This document shows, in pieces, positions 44,361-51,835 of a stretch of DNA of 64,000 nucleotides. The stretch covers positions 1,612,001 through 1,676,000 of the forward strand of contig NZ_AP022615.1 of assembly GCF_010730745.1 (NCBI RefSeq), read 5' to 3'. This DNA comes from Mycobacterium heidelbergense (GTDB lineage: Bacteria > Actinomycetota > Actinomycetes > Mycobacteriales > Mycobacteriaceae). The translations under genes and the position numbers were made by a program. A model generated the notes under the pieces. That model did not search any database and had not been told where the DNA came from. It worked only from the letters and a program-made list of their open reading frames with translations. Numbering within the stretch: the stretch's first letter is position 1; each line of letters begins with the position of its first letter.

Positions 44361-45503
44361 GTGCCTTCACAGACTGCCGACCTGTTGCCCGTCACCGTGC
44401 TCTCCGGATTCCTGGGAGCCGGGAAAACGACCCTGCTCAACCACGTGCTGGCCAACCGGGAGGGCCGACGGGTCGCGGTGATCGTCAACGACATGAGCGA
44501 GGTGAACATCGACGCGGCCCTCATCGCGGGGACCGGTTATCTGGACCGCACCGAGGAGAAGCTCGTCGAGCTGACCAACGGCTGCATTTGCTGCACCCTG
44601 CGCGAGGATCTCATCGAGTCGGTGGCCCGCCTGGCGTCCGACGGCCGTTTCGATTACCTGCTGATCGAGTCGACGGGGATCTCCGAACCCATGCCCGTCG
44701 CCGCGAGCTTCAGCTGGGAATTCGACAACGGGTTCAGCCTCGGCCGGGTCGCGCGGCTGGACACCATGGTGACCGTCGTCGACGCGTCGACGTTTCTGCG
44801 CGAGATCGCCCGCGGCGAGGCGCTGGCGGCGCGCGACCTCGCCGCCGGCGACGGCGACGTCCGCACCATCGCCGACCTGCTGGTGGACCAGGTGGAATTC
44901 GCCGACGTCATCCTGCTCAACAAGACCGACCTGGTCGGCGAGGAAACCTGCGCGAGGGTGGCCGCGGTGCTGCGGCGCCTGAACCCGTCGGCGACGATCG
45001 TGCCCACCGATCACGGCCGGGTGGCGCTGTCGGAGGTGCTCGACACCGGCCTGTTCGATCCCGACCTCGCCGCGCAGTCACCGGGCTGGGAGCGGGAGAT
45101 CACCGACGGGCACGCGCCCGAGACCGAGGAGTACGGCATCAGCAGTGTGACGTTTCGCGCGCGGCGGCCCCTGCATCCGCGGCGCCTGCATGCGGCGCTC
45201 GGGCAGCTTCAGGGGGTGTTGCGCAGCAAGGGTTTCTGTTGGATCGCCAGCCGGCCCGACATCGCGGCGATCTGGTCCCAAGCCGGACCCAACCTGGTGA
45301 TCGAACCGGCGCAGTACTGGTCGACCGCCGACTTCCGCCCCGGCCAGGAAATCGTGTTCATCGGGGTCAAGCTCGACCGCGACCGGGTGCTGGGCCTCAT
45401 GGAGGCGGCGCTGCTCACGGACGCCGAACTGGCCGAAGGCCCGCGGCGGTGGATCGGCTACCCCGATCCGCTGCCACCCTGGGACACCGTGCACGCCCAC
45501 TGA
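44361..45503 (+). CDS. G3E-family (CobW/COG0523) GTPase, Zur-regulated
   Basis: The 380-aa protein has the G3E P-loop SGFLGAGKTTLLNHVL, VNDMSEVNID, the metal site NGCICCTLREDL (Cys75, Cys77, Cys78), ESTGISEP and LLNKTDLVG. The C-terminal CobW domain includes FCWIASRPD. Family members deliver metals, often zinc, to client proteins under starvation; one mycobacterial relative (Mrf) acts in zinc-dependent ribosome hibernation. The Zur box 3 bp upstream supports a zinc role rather than cobalamin synthesis. A hairpin directly follows its stop. Confidence 0.87.
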   Translation: MPSQTADLLPVTVLSGFLGAGKTTLLNHVLANREGRRVAVIVNDMSEVNIDAALIAGTGYLDRTEEKLVELTNGCICCTLREDLIESVARLASDGRFDYLLIESTGISEPMPVAASFSWEFDNGFSLGRVARLDTMVTVVDASTFLREIARGEALAARDLAAGDGDVRTIADLLVDQVEFADVILLNKTDLVGEETCARVAAVLRRLNPSATIVPTDHGRVALSEVLDTGLFDPDLAAQSPGWEREITDGHAPETEEYGISSVTFRARRPLHPRRLHAALGQLQGVLRSKGFCWIASRPDIAAIWSQAGPNLVIEPAQYWSTADFRPGQEIVFIGVKLDRDRVLGLMEAALLTDAELAEGPRRWIGYPDPLPPWDTVHAH

Positions 45504-45536
45504 CCCCAGGCGCGCGGCTCGGCCCCACGCCTGGGG
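45504..45536 (+). terminator. Hairpin after the G3E gene
   Basis: CCCCAGGCG-N15-CGCCTGGGG is a perfect 9-bp GC-rich stem immediately after the TGA. There is no T-tract, which is usual for candidate mycobacterial terminators. Confidence 0.55.
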
Positions 45537-45579
45537 CCGCCGTCAACGAGCCGCTTGGCGTCCTGCTGACCCAAGCGTC

Positions 45580-45892
45580 CCAAAGTCGCGCGTTAATCCC
45601 TTTTGTCACATCGCTGACTCGCTGGCCGGCATAGGCGATGTGCCCGACTCACAGCGACAGCCAACCGCTTGTCGCTACGAGGCGGGCAACGAAGTAGGTG
45701 CCCGCGATGCCGAGACGCACGTGACCAATGTGACCACCACGGCGCGACCGCCGCGGCGTGGTGGTCACGTCCATAGCGCGCACGTGGTCTCGAACCTGCC
45801 TTCAGCGCTGGCTTTTTCGGCTTAGCGTCGCCACCACCGCAGTCTCGGCGGCCCAGCGAACGGCTCCCGACGATCTTCCCGGCGAGCCGCTA
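45580..45892. repeat. Dispersed intergenic repeat, copy B
   Basis: This gene-free stretch between convergent genes matches parts of 1256-1747: first the module with GTCGCGCG.., TCACATCG and CGACAGCC.ACCGCTTGTCGCT, then a module ending CACCGCAGTCTCGGCG and running into CTAG, the stop of the minus-strand PPE gene. Compared with copy A it lacks one 79-bp repeat and has an extra hairpin at 45730-45768. Confidence 0.6.
45730..45768. terminator. 12-bp-stem hairpin between convergent genes
   Basis: GTGACCACCACG-N15-CGTGGTGGTCAC is a perfect 12-bp inverted repeat. It lies between the ends of the G3E gene (plus) and a PPE gene (minus) and could terminate either transcript. It is inside the dispersed repeat copy B; copy A has only the left arm. 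Confidence 0.5.
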
Positions 45893-47674
45893 GTCGTCGC
45901 GCCCCTCGCTCTCGTCCGCCCCGTCCGGGTGCCAGGTGCCCGGCACCATCGGCATCTTTGGACCGCCGCCGAATTCGTCGCCCGCCAGCGTCGCCAGGCC
46001 CGCGGCCCTAACGGCGGTTTCCTTGCGCGCGGTGCCGGCGAAACCCAGGTCTCCGACGCCGTGATCCGAAGCCGACACGGCCGGCTCCCCATCGGGCGGG
46101 CCACCCCAGTCCGGATCGACGTCGACATTCATGTCCATGAATTCGTCGCCGTAGCCGCGCTGCCGCTGCCGGCGCCGCCGCCGCGCCCGGGCCGCCTCCC
46201 GCGCCGCCGCCGCGGCGGCCGCGGCGGCGGTATCGGGTTCCGGCGCCTTCCTTTTCGCGCTGGAGCTGGCCCGGCTGCTCATCCCCGAGCCGGACCCGAT
46301 GCCGGGTGGGCCCACCACGTAGGGGGGCAGAAAACCCACCCCGCCCGCGGCCGCGGGCGGCGGTGGCGCCGGCGCCGGGCCGGCGGGGGCCGGCGGGCTC
46401 GGCGTCGGGGCGGGTGCCGGCGCCGTCGCAGGGGCCGCGGCCGGCGCGGCGATTGAGGTCAGCCCCACGGCCGGCAACACGCTGGGCGCGGCGGCGACGG
46501 GCGCCAGGGCGGGCGCCACGGATTGGGGCAGAGCGGCCAGCCCGGCCAGCCCCCCGAAGCCGCCCAGCGCCCCCAGGGAGGTGGCGGGGAGCGCCGCGAC
46601 GGCCAGCGCCGGGTTGGAGACCGTGTAGATAAGGACTTCTTCGATGTGGGTCGGGAAGTCGAACAGTTGCCAGCTGATCAACCACTGAAAGGCCTGCACC
46701 GGATTTTGCGTCAGGTCTACCCCGAAATTCTGGAAATCCTCAAAGAGTTCGAGGCTTCGGGCGACCCAGAACATCGCCTGGCCGGGATCCGCATAATCGT
46801 CGTAGTCCAGTCCGTTGAGCGTGCCCCCCGCCGGATCCCAATTGATCCCGACGTGCTGCAGCATGCTCGCGACGAAGTTATCGAGCACATTGTCGACCGT
46901 CGGGTCGTGTGCGAGTTGACTATTTCCGACGCCGAGGTTCTGCATAAAATCCACGAACCATTGCGGCAGCCCGAGCGGGTTGTCGGTCTGGCTGTTGTTG
47001 AACAGGATGTTCACGATCTGCTGCTGCAGCCCCAGCGGGTTTTGCAGGAACTGCTCGATCTGCTGCAGGACCCCCTGCAGGAACCCCTGCACGGGGTTGG
47101 AGTCCGCCGTCGACTGGGCCGGCGTTTGCGCGTCGGATTTCAGGATTTGCGGCGCGGGGGTGGTCTGCGGCGTCGATACCACCGCCGCGCTGGATACCGC
47201 TTGGTAGGCCGCCATCGTGGTGGCGGCCTGAACCCACATCCGCACGTAGTCGGCCTCGTTGAGCGCGATCGGGATCGTGTTGAGCCCAAAGAAATTCGTG
47301 GCCACCAGCACCCCGTGAACCGCGTGGTTGGCGGCCAGTTCGGCCAGGGTCGGCATGGCGGCCAGCGCGGCGGTATAGCCCGCGGCCACGGTCTCGAGCT
47401 CGGAGGCCGCGGCGACGCTGCCGGCGCTGGCCTGCATCAACCACGCCAGATACGGCGCATGCGCGGCCACGTACGATTCCGCGCTCGGCCCGTCCCACGC
47501 GCCGGCCTGCACCCCGGCCAGCAGCGCGATGAGTTCGTCGGCCGCCGCGGTGTATTCGGCACTCAACGAGTTCCACGCCCCCGCCGCGGCCAGCAAGGGC
47601 CCCGGCCCCGGACCGCTGCTCAGCAAGGCCGAGTGCACCTCCGGCGGCGAAGCCATCCACACCGGCGCCGTCAT
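45890..47674 (-). CDS. PPE protein, PPW subfamily, near Zur box
   Basis: The 594-aa protein starts MTAPVWMASPPEVHSALLSS, has GAWDGPSAESYVA and the PPE domain, then an Asn/Gln-rich middle (e.g. LQQIEQFLQNPLGLQQQIVN). A Pro/Ala stretch, a poly-Ala/Arg stretch and the PPW ending (LGFAGTARK, VPMVPGTW) follow. Its ATG overlaps the stop of a 28-codon PE-like leader (ATGA), and a Zur box lies about 130 bp upstream of its start. It is probably a zinc-starvation-induced ESX-3 substrate; the PE partner would have to come from elsewhere (PE5). Confidence 0.85.
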   Translation of the reverse strand: MTAPVWMASPPEVHSALLSSGPGPGPLLAAAGAWNSLSAEYTAAADELIALLAGVQAGAWDGPSAESYVAAHAPYLAWLMQASAGSVAAASELETVAAGYTAALAAMPTLAELAANHAVHGVLVATNFFGLNTIPIALNEADYVRMWVQAATTMAAYQAVSSAAVVSTPQTTPAPQILKSDAQTPAQSTADSNPVQGFLQGVLQQIEQFLQNPLGLQQQIVNILFNNSQTDNPLGLPQWFVDFMQNLGVGNSQLAHDPTVDNVLDNFVASMLQHVGINWDPAGGTLNGLDYDDYADPGQAMFWVARSLELFEDFQNFGVDLTQNPVQAFQWLISWQLFDFPTHIEEVLIYTVSNPALAVAALPATSLGALGGFGGLAGLAALPQSVAPALAPVAAAPSVLPAVGLTSIAAPAAAPATAPAPAPTPSPPAPAGPAPAPPPPAAAGGVGFLPPYVVGPPGIGSGSGMSSRASSSAKRKAPEPDTAAAAAAAAAREAARARRRRRQRQRGYGDEFMDMNVDVDPDWGGPPDGEPAVSASDHGVGDLGFAGTARKETAVRAAGLATLAGDEFGGGPKMPMVPGTWHPDGADESEGRDD

Positions 47675-47757
47675 CGTCGGCCTTCCACGAGGACATGTGA
47701 CGACGCCGCGGCCGCGCCGGCGGCGGCCAGGTTTTCGGGCGCGACCCGCGAGGTCAT
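47671..47757 (-). CDS. 28-aa PE-derived leader peptide upstream of second PPE
   Basis: GGAG lies 9 nt before ATG 47757, which opens a 28-codon frame starting MTSRVAPENLAAAGAAAASS, clearly the N-terminus of a PE protein (compare MTLRVVPEGLAATSAAVAAL of PE5). The TGA overlaps the PPE ATG in ATGA. The length is the same as the leader at 36979. The rest of a PE domain is missing, so no PE-PPE dimer can form from it. A leader/coupling function or a short relic are both possible. Confidence 0.62.
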   Translation of the reverse strand: MTSRVAPENLAAAGAAAASSHVLVEGRR

Positions 47758-47806
47758 AGGCAGGCACTCCATGATCGGAAAGGGTGGGCTGATCGACCAC
47801 GCAGTC

Positions 47807-47827
47807 TAATGAAAATGATTGTCATTA
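47807..47827. promoter_or_regulatory. Zur box between PPE and CmtR-like genes
   Basis: A 21-bp dyad with ends TAATGA/TCATTA and core AAATGATTG has one mismatched pair. It is 49 bp from the leader-PPE start on the minus strand, with a TAGACT -10-like hexamer at its edge, and 69 bp from the CmtR-like ATG on the plus strand. Minus-strand control looks more likely; both are possible. Confidence 0.78.
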
Positions 47828-47896
47828 ACAACTCATCACAACCCAGGCGGGGAACCCGCCGATCTTTATGTCAGCGGACGATGTATTGTTTGGCCA

Positions 47897-48259
47897 ATGC
47901 TGACGTATGAGGCTCGTGAATCGGCGCTGGCCCGGTTGGGCCGCGCGCTGGCCGATCCGACGCGGTGCCGAATCCTGCTGGCCTTGCTCGACGGCGCGAG
48001 CTATCCCGGCCGGCTTGCCTCCGAACTCGGAGTGACGCGGTCGAATGTCTCCAATCATTTGTCCTGTTTGCGTGGCTGCGGATTGGTGGTGGCCAGCTAC
48101 GAGGGCCGGCAGGTCCGTTACGAGCTGGCCGATGCGCACCTGGGTCGCGCTCTGTCCGAGCTGGTTCAGGTGGTGCTCGCCGTCGACAGCCACGAAACAT
48201 GCGTTGACGAGGCCCCACCGCCGGCGCTGACGGCCCGCGTTGAAGCGCTCGGTGGGTGA
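47897..48259 (+). CDS. cmtR: CmtR-like ArsR/SmtB-family metal sensor
   Basis: The 120-aa protein matches M. tuberculosis CmtR, the Cd/Pb sensor, along its whole length: ESALARLGRALADPTRCRIL, GVTRSNVSNHLSCLRGCGLV and YEGRQVRYELADAHLGRAL. The metal-site Cys pair in SCLRGC and the C-terminal Cys (HETC) are kept, but the N-terminal Cys4 of CmtR is Tyr here. A TATTGT at 47884-47889 suits a leaderless transcript from ATG 47897. The CDF transporter gene overlaps its end and is the obvious target. Confidence 0.85.
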   Translation: MLTYEARESALARLGRALADPTRCRILLALLDGASYPGRLASELGVTRSNVSNHLSCLRGCGLVVASYEGRQVRYELADAHLGRALSELVQVVLAVDSHETCVDEAPPPALTARVEALGG

Positions 48260-48923
48260 CGGCGGTGTCGGCCGGCGGATCGCGCCGTCCGACGAATGCC
48301 CCGTCCCGGTTACCGCGAATCCCGTTGACGCCCAACGCCGCATCACCTTGTCGCGGCGCGTGCGCATGCTGGTCGCCGCGACGATTGCCTACAACCTCGT
48401 CGAGGCCACGGTCGCGATCGGTGCCGGGTCGGCGGCATCGTCGACCGCGTTGATCGGGTTTGGGCTGGACTCGGTGATCGAGGTGTCGTCGGCCGCCGCG
48501 GTGGCCTGGCAGTTCTGCGGCAACGATCCCGAGGCGCGAGAGCGCGCCGCTTTGCGGATCATCGCGGCGTCCTTCTTCGCGTTGGCGGGCTACGTGACCG
48601 TCGAGTCGGCGCGATCGCTGTTCGGCGGGGAAGCCGCCGGACACTCGACGATCGGAATCGCCGTGGCCGCGGTGTCGCTGGTGGTCATGCCGCTTCTGTC
48701 GTACGCGCAGCGCCGCGCCGGGCGCGAGTTGGGTTCGGCCAGCGCGGTCGCCGACTCCCAACAGACGCTGCTGTGTACCTACCTGTCCGGGGTGCTGCTG
48801 GTCGGGCTGTTGCTGAATTCCCTCGTGGGCTGGTCGTGGGCCGACCCCGTCGCCGCGTTGGTCATCGCGGCCGTCGCGGTCCGGGAGGGCCGCCGCGCGT
48901 GGCGGGGCGAGCACTGTTGCTGA
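48252..48923 (+). CDS. CDF-family-like cation transporter
   Basis: The protein is about 223 aa from GTG 48252 (TTG 48240 is an alternative), with six membrane segments. It has the CDF-type GFGLDSVIEVSSAAAVAWQF and VADSQQTLLCTYLSG, in which Asp residues in helices II and V form the transport site. The Cys-Cys C-terminus (GEHCC) could bind metal. It lacks the cytosolic C-terminal CDF domain. The start overlaps the CmtR-like gene, so it probably exports the sensed cation. Confidence 0.82.
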   Translation: MGDGGVGRRIAPSDECPVPVTANPVDAQRRITLSRRVRMLVAATIAYNLVEATVAIGAGSAASSTALIGFGLDSVIEVSSAAAVAWQFCGNDPEARERAALRIIAASFFALAGYVTVESARSLFGGEAAGHSTIGIAVAAVSLVVMPLLSYAQRRAGRELGSASAVADSQQTLLCTYLSGVLLVGLLLNSLVGWSWADPVAALVIAAVAVREGRRAWRGEHCC

Positions 48924-48940
48924 CGTGCCGCCCGGACCAG

Positions 48941-49831
48941 CTAGACCAGCGGACGCCCCGTCCTGATCCGGCGGTCGACGTCCCGCAACAGGACGTTGAA
49001 CGGGAATTGCCGCACGAAGCGCGGCAGCGCGCGGTTGACCGTGCGCAGCACGGCCACCAGCCGGTCGAAGCGCCGTTGCCTGGCGGCGTCCCACGGCAGC
49101 CGCATCTCGTCGCGGAACCGCTGCGGCAGAAAGCCCGTCGTGATCAGCAGCGCGAGGCTGTCCGACGCGCGCTGCAGCGGGCGCGGCAGCGTCACGCCCC
49201 GAATGCGGCCCGCGGCAATGGGATACAGGTAATCCCGGACGGCGTCGTCGATGTGCACCGTGGCCAGCGACTCCCGCCAGTACCGGTCGAAGGCGGCCCG
49301 GTCCGCCGGCCACCGCTCCGGGGGCACCTGCAACGTGGTGACCAGCGTCATGCCCTCGCGGTAATGGCGGTCGGCGTCAGCGCCGTCCAGTTCCCCGATG
49401 AACATGCGGTGGATGTCGACCGCGCCCTTGTACAGGCAGGCCCCCACCCACAGCTGCAGGTCGACGTCGAAGGCGTTGTACGGCACCGGGCTCTCTTCGG
49501 TGGAGTACACCTGCGCATGCGCCCGGTTCACCGCCCGGCGGAACGCCTCCTTCTGGGCATCGCTGCCGGCGGTCGCCACCGCGAGATAGGTAAAGGTGGT
49601 GCGCGCCCGTTTGATCGGATGCAGGTCCACCCGGCCGCTTTCGACGCGGCTCTCCAGCACGCCGTAGCCGACGCCGGGCCGCGCCAACTGCATGATCACG
49701 TTCGCCGGGCCGGCCAGCAGCGCCACGCCCATCAAACCGTCGTCGATGCCCGGCGCGCGCCCGCGCCGGCGCGGGCGGGGCGGGTCGGCGATGGGGCGCT
49801 CCACATGCCGGGTCGGCTGGTGAATTGCCAT
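48941..49831 (-). CDS. DUF2236/MPAB-family oxygenase-like protein (Rv0276-like)
   Basis: The 296-aa protein has the family blocks GIDDGLMGVALLAGPANVIM, HPIKRARTTFTYLAVATAGS, RAVNRAHAQVY and FDVDLQLWVGACLYKGAV; conserved His and Arg are thought to bind heme in latex-clearing-protein relatives. The substrate is unknown. ATG 49831 has GGAGG 8 nt upstream. It is divergent from a TetR gene 63 bp away that may regulate it. Confidence 0.82.
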   Translation of the reverse strand: MAIHQPTRHVERPIADPPRPRRRGRAPGIDDGLMGVALLAGPANVIMQLARPGVGYGVLESRVESGRVDLHPIKRARTTFTYLAVATAGSDAQKEAFRRAVNRAHAQVYSTEESPVPYNAFDVDLQLWVGACLYKGAVDIHRMFIGELDGADADRHYREGMTLVTTLQVPPERWPADRAAFDRYWRESLATVHIDDAVRDYLYPIAAGRIRGVTLPRPLQRASDSLALLITTGFLPQRFRDEMRLPWDAARQRRFDRLVAVLRTVNRALPRFVRQFPFNVLLRDVDRRIRTGRPLV

Positions 49832-49894
49832 AGTCGGTCCTCCCACGGCCCCCGCCCGCTAAATATGCGAACGACTGTTTCCTGATATTGTCCT

Positions 49895-50599
49895 GTGCCC
49901 GGCATCGGTGTCAAGATGGTGGTTATGCCCAAAGCTTCGCGGCCCTACGGCGGCGTCGAGGCCGCCGAGCGGCTGGCCGCCCGGCGGCGCCGCTTGCTGG
50001 CCGCCGGGCTGGAACTGCTGGGGTCGCAACGGCAGGACGTCTCGGCGCTGACGGTGCGGAGCATCTGCGCCCAATCCGGCCTCGCGGCCCGATACTTCTA
50101 CGAAAGCTTCACCGACAAGGACGAATTCGTCGGTGGGGTGTTCGATTGGGTGGTCGCCGAGCTGGCCGCCACCACCCAGGCCGCGGTGGCGGCGGTGCCG
50201 GCGCACGAGCAGACCCGCGCGGGAATGGCGAACATCGTGCGAACCATCGCCGGCGATGCCCGCATCGGGCGGTTGCTGTTCAGCACGCAGCTGGCCAACC
50301 CGGTGATCGTGCGCAAGCGCGCCGAGTCCAGCGCGCTGTTCGCCATGCTGTCCGGCCAACACGTCGGCGACGCGCTGCGCGTCCCGGCAAACGACCGCAT
50401 CAAGGCCGCGGCGCATTTCGTGGTCGGCGGCGTCGGACAAACGATCAGCGCCTGGCTGGCCGGCGACGTCCGGCTCGACCCGGACCAGCTCGTGGATCAG
50501 CTGGCGTCGCTGCTCGACGAGCTCGCCGAGCCAAAGCTGTACTCGGACAAGGCGGTCACGGAAACAACGGCAGCTGCCACAACCGCATCCCGGGATTGA
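49895..50599 (+). CDS. TetR-family regulator (Rv0275c-like)
   Basis: The protein is about 234 aa with the helix-turn-helix ALTVRSICAQSGLAARYFYE..FTDKDEF at about residues 50-80 and a helical effector domain. GTG 49895 would be leaderless behind GATATT (around 49884); ATG 49916 and 49925 are alternatives without ribosome sites. Its 3' end overlaps the convergent membrane-protein gene by 44 bp. The divergent DUF2236 gene is the likely target. Confidence 0.8.
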   Translation: MPGIGVKMVVMPKASRPYGGVEAAERLAARRRRLLAAGLELLGSQRQDVSALTVRSICAQSGLAARYFYESFTDKDEFVGGVFDWVVAELAATTQAAVAAVPAHEQTRAGMANIVRTIAGDARIGRLLFSTQLANPVIVRKRAESSALFAMLSGQHVGDALRVPANDRIKAAAHFVVGGVGQTISAWLAGDVRLDPDQLVDQLASLLDELAEPKLYSDKAVTETTAAATTASRD

Positions 50600-51104
50600 G
50601 CAACCACAGCCGCATCATCGTGAGCCGCAACAGCCGCTGCGCGCTCAAGATCATGAAGACCGCCAGCGGCACCTCGATCAGCAGGGCGGTGGCGACCGAC
50701 AGCCAGACGTCCCTGGGCCCGGCGGTCATGAGGTCAAACCACGCGTCGCAGATCAGCAACACCCCGGTGGTGAACGCGGCCGGAACCAGCAGCTGACGCC
50801 GCAGGTAGCCGAGCACCGCAGTGGCCACCATGAACGCGACCAACAGAACGTCGAAACCGATCCACGTGACGGGCCAGTTGTGGGCGACGTAGTTCCCCGG
50901 CAGCGTCACGGAGAGATACCCGAGCCAGGGGATCATCGCGATCGCGCCACCGATCATCAGGCCGAGCCGGACGCGGCGTATCCGCCCGAGGAACGCCGGG
51001 TCGATCACGTCGCTCAGGGGCTGCTCCAGCCGGGAGATCAGGTCGCGCCGCTGCTCGGGCGTCAGCGCGGCGATCTGGGCGTCGGACAAAATCCCGTCGG
51101 TCAT
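50556..51104 (-). CDS. Hypothetical membrane protein
   Basis: The 182-aa protein has an N-terminal soluble part (LSDAQIAALTPEQRRDLISR) and four membrane helices, among them LGLMIGGAIAMIPWLGYLSV and DVLLVAFMVATAVLGYL. No family is recognised. The start ATG 51104 follows the VOC gene by 7 bp on the same strand, so the two may be co-transcribed. The 3' end overlaps the TetR gene. Confidence 0.7.
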   Translation of the reverse strand: MTDGILSDAQIAALTPEQRRDLISRLEQPLSDVIDPAFLGRIRRVRLGLMIGGAIAMIPWLGYLSVTLPGNYVAHNWPVTWIGFDVLLVAFMVATAVLGYLRRQLLVPAAFTTGVLLICDAWFDLMTAGPRDVWLSVATALLIEVPLAVFMILSAQRLLRLTMMRLWLLNPGMRLWQLPLFP

Positions 51105-51111
51105 CTCTGCC

Positions 51112-51693
51112 CTAACGTACGGCCTCCACCGGAGGCCGGCGGTCGGCCGCGGTCCTGGGCACGGCCTTGTTATCGCTCGTGTCGAATTCCTTGACCCAAC
51201 AGGCAAATTCGAGCGTGATGCCGTCGGGGTCCTGAAAGTAGAACGAGCGCACGTACACCCCGGGATGCACCGTCGCGGACACCTGCATCGCGCTTTCGTC
51301 GTGGTTGAGCACCGGCCCCACCCGCACGCCCTTGTCCTTGAGCCGCTGCCGGTAGGTGTCGAACTTCTCGGCCGGCACGTGGAATGCCAGATGGTTCATG
51401 GTGCTCACGGCGCTGGTGATGTCCCCGATGCCCGGGATGGCACCCGGCGACGAGATGCCGGGCACCCGGTCGGGGGCGTCGGCGAACCAGAAGAACGCGA
51501 CGCAGTCGCCGTTGCCGGCGTCGAAGAAGAAGTGCTGCCCCACGCCGCCGGGCAGATCCAGCGATTTGATCAGCGGCATGCCGAGGACGTTGGTGTAGAA
51601 GTCCACGGTGCGCGCCATGTCCGAACACACCAGCGCGACGTGGTTGATCCCGCCGAGCTCGAATTCGGTGTTGACGTTGTGCGGCTTGATCAT
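51112..51693 (-). CDS. VOC (glyoxalase/dioxygenase) family protein (Rv0274-like)
   Basis: The 193-aa protein has paired beta-alpha-beta modules: INHVALVCSDMARTVDFYTN..GMPL, HLAFHVPAEKFDTYRQRLKD and VRSFYFQDPDGITLEFACWV. The His, His and Glu in these segments form a divalent metal site typical of glyoxalase I or extradiol dioxygenases. The substrate is not predictable. The length equals Rv0274. Confidence 0.84.
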   Translation of the reverse strand: MIKPHNVNTEFELGGINHVALVCSDMARTVDFYTNVLGMPLIKSLDLPGGVGQHFFFDAGNGDCVAFFWFADAPDRVPGISSPGAIPGIGDITSAVSTMNHLAFHVPAEKFDTYRQRLKDKGVRVGPVLNHDESAMQVSATVHPGVYVRSFYFQDPDGITLEFACWVKEFDTSDNKAVPRTAADRRPPVEAVR

Positions 51694-51751
51694 CTTGCGG
51701 CTCCCATCGGTCCGCGCGGGTCCTGGCCAGGGTCCGAATCCGAATCTAACA

Positions 51752-51835
51752 TCAGGTTCGCCGGCGTCCTTCTATAACTACTATGACTCCAAAGAGGCGA
51801 TGGTCCGCCAAATGGCGAGGAGCGAGCCGAATTGA
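51752..51835 (+). pseudogene. Remnant of a TetR-family regulator gene
   Basis: A plus-strand frame reads SPASFYNYYDSKEAMVRQMA, the recognition-helix end of a TetR DNA-binding domain, and stops at TGA 51833-51835. No other part of a TetR protein can be found on either side. In the recalled M. tuberculosis order a TetR gene (Rv0273c) lies exactly here. The stop overlaps the TTG start of the following hydrolase (TTGA), as expected if the two genes were once translationally coupled. Confidence 0.65.

Noticed and set aside
44361..45503. Reading the G3E GTPase as a cobalamin-synthesis protein (CobW)
   Set aside because: No cobalamin genes are adjacent and a Zur box directly precedes it; a zinc role in the COG0523 family is better supported.
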